Source: a bacterium
GTDB lineage: Bacteria; Zhuqueibacterota; Zhuqueibacteria; Residuimicrobiales; Krinioviventaceae
Direction of reading: 5' to 3'
Assembly (NCBI GenBank): GCA_024278645.1
Contig: JAJRST010000128.1
Location: 1-10,804 of the forward strand
Length of the DNA: 10,804 bases
The translations under genes were made by a program, and so were the position numbers. A model generated the notes under the pieces. It saw only the letters and a program-made list of their open reading frames with translations. It did not search any database and was not told where the DNA came from. This document shows, one piece after another, positions 7,939 to 10,804 of the stretch. Each line of letters starts with the position of its first letter. Position 1 is the first letter of the stretch.

Positions 7939-8619
7939 AAAAATTGCACCAGTTATAAAAAATTATTTTCCGAATATGTTGACAAAACGCTGGAACCGGC
8001 TCGCAGCCGTGATCTGGAGGCGCATACGGCATCGTGCGCGGCATGTAAAAGCTCGCTTGACGCCATGCTTTCCATTAAACGCTCGCTGGCCTCGCTGCCC
8101 AAGATCGGCGCCTCCGATTCCTTTGACGCCGTTATGCGCGCCAGGCTGCGCCAGCAAATCCGACGAGAAGGCTATCGCACTCGTTCTTTATGGCGGCTTC
8201 CCTCTTTTTCCCTGAACTTCAAAGCCCCTGCTTATGCGGTTTTGGCCGTGTTGCTCATCTTTCTCGGCGCCATGCTCCAGAAAACTTACAACTCCGGGCC
8301 GCAGGTTGTGAAAGGAAATTATCAATTTTCGCAAGTGCAGCAGGCGCTGCTGCAAAAGGCGGGCGCCATCGATCCCGGTTATATGGTCATTGCGCAACGG
8401 GACAGTGTAAATAACAGGATCGTCATCATCAATTACGTTGACATTGATGAAATAGCGCCGCTTGATGATTCCCTGCAAAAACGCACACAAGGTCTGATCT
8501 ATAGCAAAACAGGCCTTCCCAACCTCAGGGAGGCGCCTTCGCGGCAAATCAGAACAAGCGCCTTGCAGTCGAATCCCGCAGAGCCCAGAATACAATATGC
8601 CAAAGAGTACATATTTTAA
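7936..8619 (+). CDS. Zinc-binding (ZAS) transmembrane anti-sigma factor
   Basis: A 227-residue single-pass membrane protein expected to bind and silence the ECF sigma factor encoded just upstream. The cytoplasmic N-terminus has the ZAS zinc motif His30-x3-Cys34-x2-Cys37, with Cys4 as the probable fourth ligand. A basic stretch (about 68-83, several Arg) precedes one membrane segment at about 98-115 (AVLAVLLIFLGAML). Residues 116-227 would lie in the periplasm. They contain a mixed strand/helix region (YMVIAQRDSVNNRIVIINYV) and a poorly conserved-looking Pro/Arg-rich tail. I cannot match the periplasmic part to a named family; it is the probable sensor or protease-accessible part. The next gene, 23 bases on, encodes an HtrA-like protein, which in related systems acts on this kind of domain. 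Confidence 0.88.
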   Translation: MKNCTSYKKLFSEYVDKTLEPARSRDLEAHTASCAACKSSLDAMLSIKRSLASLPKIGASDSFDAVMRARLRQQIRREGYRTRSLWRLPSFSLNFKAPAYAVLAVLLIFLGAMLQKTYNSGPQVVKGNYQFSQVQQALLQKAGAIDPGYMVIAQRDSVNNRIVIINYVDIDEIAPLDDSLQKRTQGLIYSKTGLPNLREAPSRQIRTSALQSNPAEPRIQYAKEYIF

Positions 8620-8642
8620 TTCATTTGCTAAACCGGTGATGT

Positions 8643-9809
8643 ATGAAAAAAGGAAGACAGCTTTTCAATATTAAACTTGTTATTGCCTATTTTATCTTTT
8701 CTTTTCTTGCCGCCCCAACTTTTGCCAGCGATCAATCGACGTTAATCCGGTTTCGCAGCGAGTTTTTGCAACTTGTGAAGAACGTCGAAAAATACGCCGT
8801 CAGCATCAAGGCGACGATGAATTCCAATGACCGCAGCCAAGTGGGCCCCTTTATTGAAATCGTCAACTCTGCGGCCGGCCTGGTTTACGACGACCACCAC
8901 ATTCTTGTCAAGAAAAAGGTGATCGACGGAAGCAATGGCATCACAGTCAGATTTTATGACGGCCGTGAAGCCGAGGGGCGCGTCGTCAGCACGGACTTTG
9001 ATTACGGGTTGGCGCTGTTGTACGTTGAAGAGAAAATCGATCCCTCCATGCAGCCGAAAATGCTCTCTTCTACAAAAGAGACGCCGGCCGGCGAACCTGT
9101 CCTGGTGCTCACCAATTCCCTCGATGTCATGCCGGCGATTACATTCGGCATTGTCAACTGCACGCGCACTGACGGCATGATTCAGTTGTCCACCGAAATG
9201 CCCGCAGGAACTGGCGGCGGCGCCGTCTTTGATTTCTACGGCCGCTTGATCGGCATTATCGCCGTCGAGATCGATCTTTTCCCGGATGAACTCCCCTACT
9301 CTTCCGACCTGCTGTCCAGCGAAACCGTGCTCGTCTACCCCGTGCATGAAATTAAAAAAGTGGCCCAGGCCATGATCGCCAACGCCGCTAAAAATCGCGT
9401 TTACCTTGGCATCGTCGCCGCGGACTGGCCCAGTCAACTCGGCGGCGCGCACATCAACCAGGTCCTGGCCAACAGCCCGGCGGCGCGTTCCGGTTTTCGC
9501 ATCGGCGATATTGTGTTAAGCGTGGACAATCACAAAGTGGCCTCCGCTTTTGACCTCTTTCAGGATATCAGCAACCACTCGCCGGGGGATGAAGTAAAGT
9601 TCGAAGTCCTTCGCGGAGAGCAAATAAAAAACCTTTTGGTGAAAATAACGCCGCCTCCCCCATCTCATAATATTCGACCTTCAAATTCGAAAAAAGTGAC
9701 CAATACAAGACCCTCCAAGCAACAAATTAATAGAGAATTTCTTCTCATGCGTTTAAAGCGCATGGAACAGGAAATGCAAATCATTAAAGAAATGTTGCAA
9801 AGCGAATGA
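8643..9809 (+). CDS. Secreted HtrA-fold + PDZ protein with no catalytic triad (predicted pseudoprotease)
   Basis: A 388-residue exported protein. Residues 1-29 are a signal peptide (likely cleavage TFA/SD), which places it in the periplasm. Residues about 45-240 align by eye with the HtrA/DegP/DegS chymotrypsin fold. The family's ILTNNHVV becomes ILVKKKVI (87-94), putting Lys92 at the catalytic His. DxxTDIALL becomes DFDYGLALL (118-126), putting Gly122 at the Asp. GNSGGPL becomes GTGGGAV (189-195), putting Gly191 at the Ser. The surrounding landmarks (GITVRFYDGREAEGRVVSTD and YGRLIGI) are well kept, so the fold is retained while the active site is gone. A PDZ domain at about 252-336 has an intact carboxylate-binding loop (RVYLGI). 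A Pro/Ser-rich linker (337-360) leads to a C-terminal coiled coil (about 361-387). Its place in the sigma/anti-sigma operon suggests a sensing or scaffolding role rather than proteolysis. Start ATG 8643 lacks a strong ribosome site. Confidence 0.87.
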   Translation: MKKGRQLFNIKLVIAYFIFSFLAAPTFASDQSTLIRFRSEFLQLVKNVEKYAVSIKATMNSNDRSQVGPFIEIVNSAAGLVYDDHHILVKKKVIDGSNGITVRFYDGREAEGRVVSTDFDYGLALLYVEEKIDPSMQPKMLSSTKETPAGEPVLVLTNSLDVMPAITFGIVNCTRTDGMIQLSTEMPAGTGGGAVFDFYGRLIGIIAVEIDLFPDELPYSSDLLSSETVLVYPVHEIKKVAQAMIANAAKNRVYLGIVAADWPSQLGGAHINQVLANSPAARSGFRIGDIVLSVDNHKVASAFDLFQDISNHSPGDEVKFEVLRGEQIKNLLVKITPPPPSHNIRPSNSKKVTNTRPSKQQINREFLLMRLKRMEQEMQIIKEMLQSE

Positions 9810-9839
9810 CAAACCCGCACTTTTTTCATCTTCACAACG

Positions 9840-9881
9840 GCATATTTTCGTTGACTTTTATAGCATATTTTTGTAAACTTT
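9840..9881 (+). repeat. Imperfect 23-base-period tandem repeat carrying the promoter
   Basis: GCATATTTTCGTTGACTTT (9840-9858) and GCATATTTTTGTAAACTTT (9863-9881) match at 16 of 19 positions, 23 bases apart. The -35 hexamer lies in the first copy and the -10 hexamer at the same place in the second. Confidence 0.7.
9851..9879 (+). promoter_or_regulatory. Sigma-70-like promoter for the zinc-ribbon gene and rdgB
   Basis: TTGACT (9851-9856) and TAAACT (9874-9879) are separated by 17 bases, close to the consensus TTGACA-17-TATAAT. The predicted transcription start is near 9886, about 33 bases before ATG 9919. It follows the end of the HtrA-like gene, so the downstream genes form a separate transcription unit. 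Some lineages use other -10/-35 sequences, so this remains a prediction. Confidence 0.6.
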
Positions 9882-9909
9882 GGACTCGTTTGAAATTCAA
9901 GAATTCTAT

Positions 9910-9921
9910 GGAGATATAATG
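9910..9921 (+). promoter_or_regulatory. Ribosome binding site deciding the small-protein start
   Basis: GGAG (9910-9913) lies 5 bases before ATG 9919. An in-frame TTG at 9880 overlaps the promoter -10 and would precede the predicted transcription start, so it is rejected as the start. Confidence 0.75.
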
Positions 9922-10116
9922 GCTAAAGACAAATCATTTGCCGCAAAAATCGCCAAAGCGGCGGGCGCCATGGCAAGCCACTGCCCTGTTTGTGGGGAAA
10001 TTAAAAGTCCTTTGTTTGTCGTTGACAGCATAAAGAACGAAGAAAAAGGCAGCTACAAATACAAGGAAGCTTTCATTCCCATTTGCAAATGCAATCAGAA
10101 TGAAGTGATGAGCTAA
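9919..10116 (+). CDS. Small zinc-ribbon-like protein, 65 aa, function unknown
   Basis: A 65-residue basic protein with no signal peptide or membrane segment, so probably cytoplasmic. After an Ala/Lys-rich start (MAKDKSFAAKIAKAAGAMAS) it has HCPVCG (Cys22, Cys25) and, 30 residues later, ICKCN (Cys56, Cys58). This CxxC...CxC spacing is what a one-metal zinc ribbon needs. The stretch between (LFVVDSIKNEEKGSYKYKEAFIPI) looks like the strands of such a ribbon. I do not recognise a named family. It is the first gene after the promoter at 9851-9879, and rdgB starts 7 bases after its stop. The two are therefore almost certainly expressed together, but a functional link to nucleotide-pool cleaning is not shown by the sequence. 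Confidence 0.75.
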   Translation: MAKDKSFAAKIAKAAGAMASHCPVCGEIKSPLFVVDSIKNEEKGSYKYKEAFIPICKCNQNEVMS

Positions 10117-10123
10117 ATCTTGC

Positions 10124-10726
10124 ATGAATGTGGACAAGATTTTATTAGCAACAAGAAATAAGGACAAGGTCAGGGAAATCAGCAATCTTTTATCCGACCT
10201 GTCCGTCACCGTTCTATCTATCGATGATTTTCCGGACATCCCGGAAGTGGTTGAAGACCGCGACACGCTGCAAGACAACGCCGTCAAGAAAGCGGTCGAG
10301 TTGTCGCAGTATTTCAACATGCCGGCCCTGGCCGACGACACCGGCCTGGAAGTGGACGCCCTCAACGGCGCGCCCGGCGTTCTTTCCGCGCGCTATGCCG
10401 GCAAAAACGCCACATACTCGCAGAATGTCGACAAACTGCTCGCCGATCTTTTGGACGTCCCGGATGAAAAACGTACGGCGCAGTTCCGCACCGTCGCCGC
10501 ATTCGCCGCCGACGGCGACGTCGTCTCCGTCGAGGGCGTGTGCAAAGGCGTCATCCTGCACGCAAGACGCGGCCACGGCGGATTCGGCTACGACCCGGTT
10601 TTTTACGTGCCGGATGTGGGCAAGACTTTCGCCGAAATGACCCTGGAAGAAAAAAACAAAATCAGCCACCGCGGTTTGGCGTTGCAAAAGATCAAGCAGT
10701 TGTTAAAATCAAAATTCGGGGCGTAG
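10124..10726 (+). CDS. rdgB: Non-canonical purine NTP pyrophosphatase (RdgB/HAM1; dITP/XTP)
   Basis: This enzyme hydrolyses dITP, ITP and XTP to the monophosphate and PPi, keeping deaminated purines out of DNA and RNA. The 200 residues match the family. The N-terminus ILLATRNKDKVREI contains the conserved nucleotide-binding 'T.N..K' start. ALADDTGLEVDALNGAPGVLSARYAG (from residue 68) carries the catalytic Asp pair 71-72 region. GFGYDPVF (153-160) and SHRGLAL (181-187) are the C-terminal signature. ATG 10124 lies 7 bases after the upstream stop with no evident Shine-Dalgarno, so coupling is likely. The last codons (Gly, Ala, stop) lie inside the following tRNA gene: bases 10717-10726 serve both, and the TAG stop is tRNA bases 8-10. 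Earlier in-frame stops near the end are absent, so the overlap is real on paper. Confidence 0.96.
   Translation: MNVDKILLATRNKDKVREISNLLSDLSVTVLSIDDFPDIPEVVEDRDTLQDNAVKKAVELSQYFNMPALADDTGLEVDALNGAPGVLSARYAGKNATYSQNVDKLLADLLDVPDEKRTAQFRTVAAFAADGDVVSVEGVCKGVILHARRGHGGFGYDPVFYVPDVGKTFAEMTLEEKNKISHRGLALQKIKQLLKSKFGA
10682..10709 (+). promoter_or_regulatory. Possible internal promoter for tRNA-Pro inside the end of rdgB
   Basis: TTGCAA (10682-10687) and TAAAAT (10704-10709) are 16 bases apart, and TGT immediately before the -10 gives an extended -10 form. Transcription would begin at about 10714-10717, at or within a few bases of the mature tRNA 5' end (10717). It lies wholly within coding sequence, so composition bias could mimic it. 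Confidence 0.4.
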
Positions 10727-10791
10727 CGCAGCCCGGTTAGCGCGCCTGCTTTGGGAGCAGGAAGTCGGGAGTTCGAATCTCCCCGCCCCGA
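10717..10791 (+). tRNA. tRNA-Pro (anticodon UGG)
   Basis: A full cloverleaf can be drawn. The acceptor stem is CGGGGCG (10717-10723) with CGCCCCG (10784-10790), discriminator A at 10791. U8 and A9 follow. The D stem is GCGC/GCGC with a 10-base loop containing GG. The anticodon stem is CCTGC/GCAGG with loop TTTGGGA, so the anticodon is TGG (10752-10754), reading proline codons. The variable loop is AAGTC, and the T stem GGGAG/CTCCC encloses TTCGAAT. CCA is not encoded (the next bases are CGG), so it must be added enzymatically. The first base C pairs with G72, giving the C1-G72 pair typical of bacterial tRNA-Pro. Its first 10 bases overlap the end of rdgB. Confidence 0.97.
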
Positions 10792-10804
10792 CGGGAAAAA
10801 AGCC

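Noticed and set aside
8742..9452. Long open frame on the minus strand opposite the HtrA-like gene (236 codons)
   Set aside because: Same pattern as above; the plus strand carries a clear signal peptide, HtrA fold and PDZ domain.
8643..9809. Annotation as an active DegP/DegS serine protease
   Set aside because: None of the three triad residues is present at the expected motifs.
9835..9853. CAACG...CGTTG inverted repeat as a terminator for the sigma operon
   Set aside because: Only a 5-bp stem with a 9-base loop and no T-run after it; it overlaps the promoter -35.
9880..9918. TTG at 9880 as start of the zinc-ribbon protein
   Set aside because: It overlaps the -10 region and precedes the predicted transcript start; ATG 9919 has a proper ribosome site.

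Overview
The window is a densely packed, fully co-directional (+ strand) stretch of chromosomal core genes from a Gram-negative bacterium. The evidence for two membranes is a secreted beta-barrel-like protein, a periplasmic TPR/ligand-binding-fold protein and a periplasmic HtrA-like protein. The protein style and gene mix would suit an FCB-type lineage (for example Calditrichota/KSB1-like or a relative), but this is a low-confidence inference; no marker that would settle taxonomy is present. I see no phage, transposon, CRISPR or plasmid signature.

Layout. (1) 1-2957: the 3' part of guaA (GMP synthase), then glmS (glucosamine-6-P synthase), 15 bases apart. (2) 2975-5377: a secreted TPR + type-I periplasmic-binding-fold protein with an LpoA-like domain order, followed 3 bases later by a small secreted beta-barrel-like protein. 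(3) 5430-7253: uppP (undecaprenyl-PP phosphatase) and holA (DNA polymerase III delta), 3 bases apart. (4) 7325-9809: an ECF sigma factor, its zinc-binding membrane anti-sigma factor, and a secreted HtrA-fold + PDZ + coiled-coil protein. (5) 9840-10791: a good sigma-70-like promoter inside a short tandem repeat, a 65-aa zinc-ribbon-like protein, rdgB/HAM1 (non-canonical NTP pyrophosphatase), and tRNA-Pro(UGG), whose 5' end overlaps the end of rdgB by 10 bases.

How the genes fit together. glmS and uppP both supply cell-wall synthesis (amino-sugar precursor and lipid-carrier recycling). The LpoA-like protein and the small barrel lie between them, so segments 1-3 read as an envelope-building group with holA attached. 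Segment 4 is an envelope-stress-type regulatory module. Its third member has the HtrA fold and an intact-looking PDZ domain, but all three catalytic-triad positions are replaced (His to Lys92, Asp to Gly122, Ser to Gly191). In classic systems a DegS-type protease cleaves the anti-sigma factor; here the equivalent protein should be catalytically dead. This is the most unusual feature of the window and the best candidate for an undescribed mechanism.

The second notable item is the rdgB/tRNA-Pro overlap. The rdgB stop codon is made from tRNA bases U8-A9-G10, so RNase P processing of a shared transcript would leave a stop-less rdgB mRNA. A promoter-like sequence inside rdgB could let the tRNA be transcribed separately.
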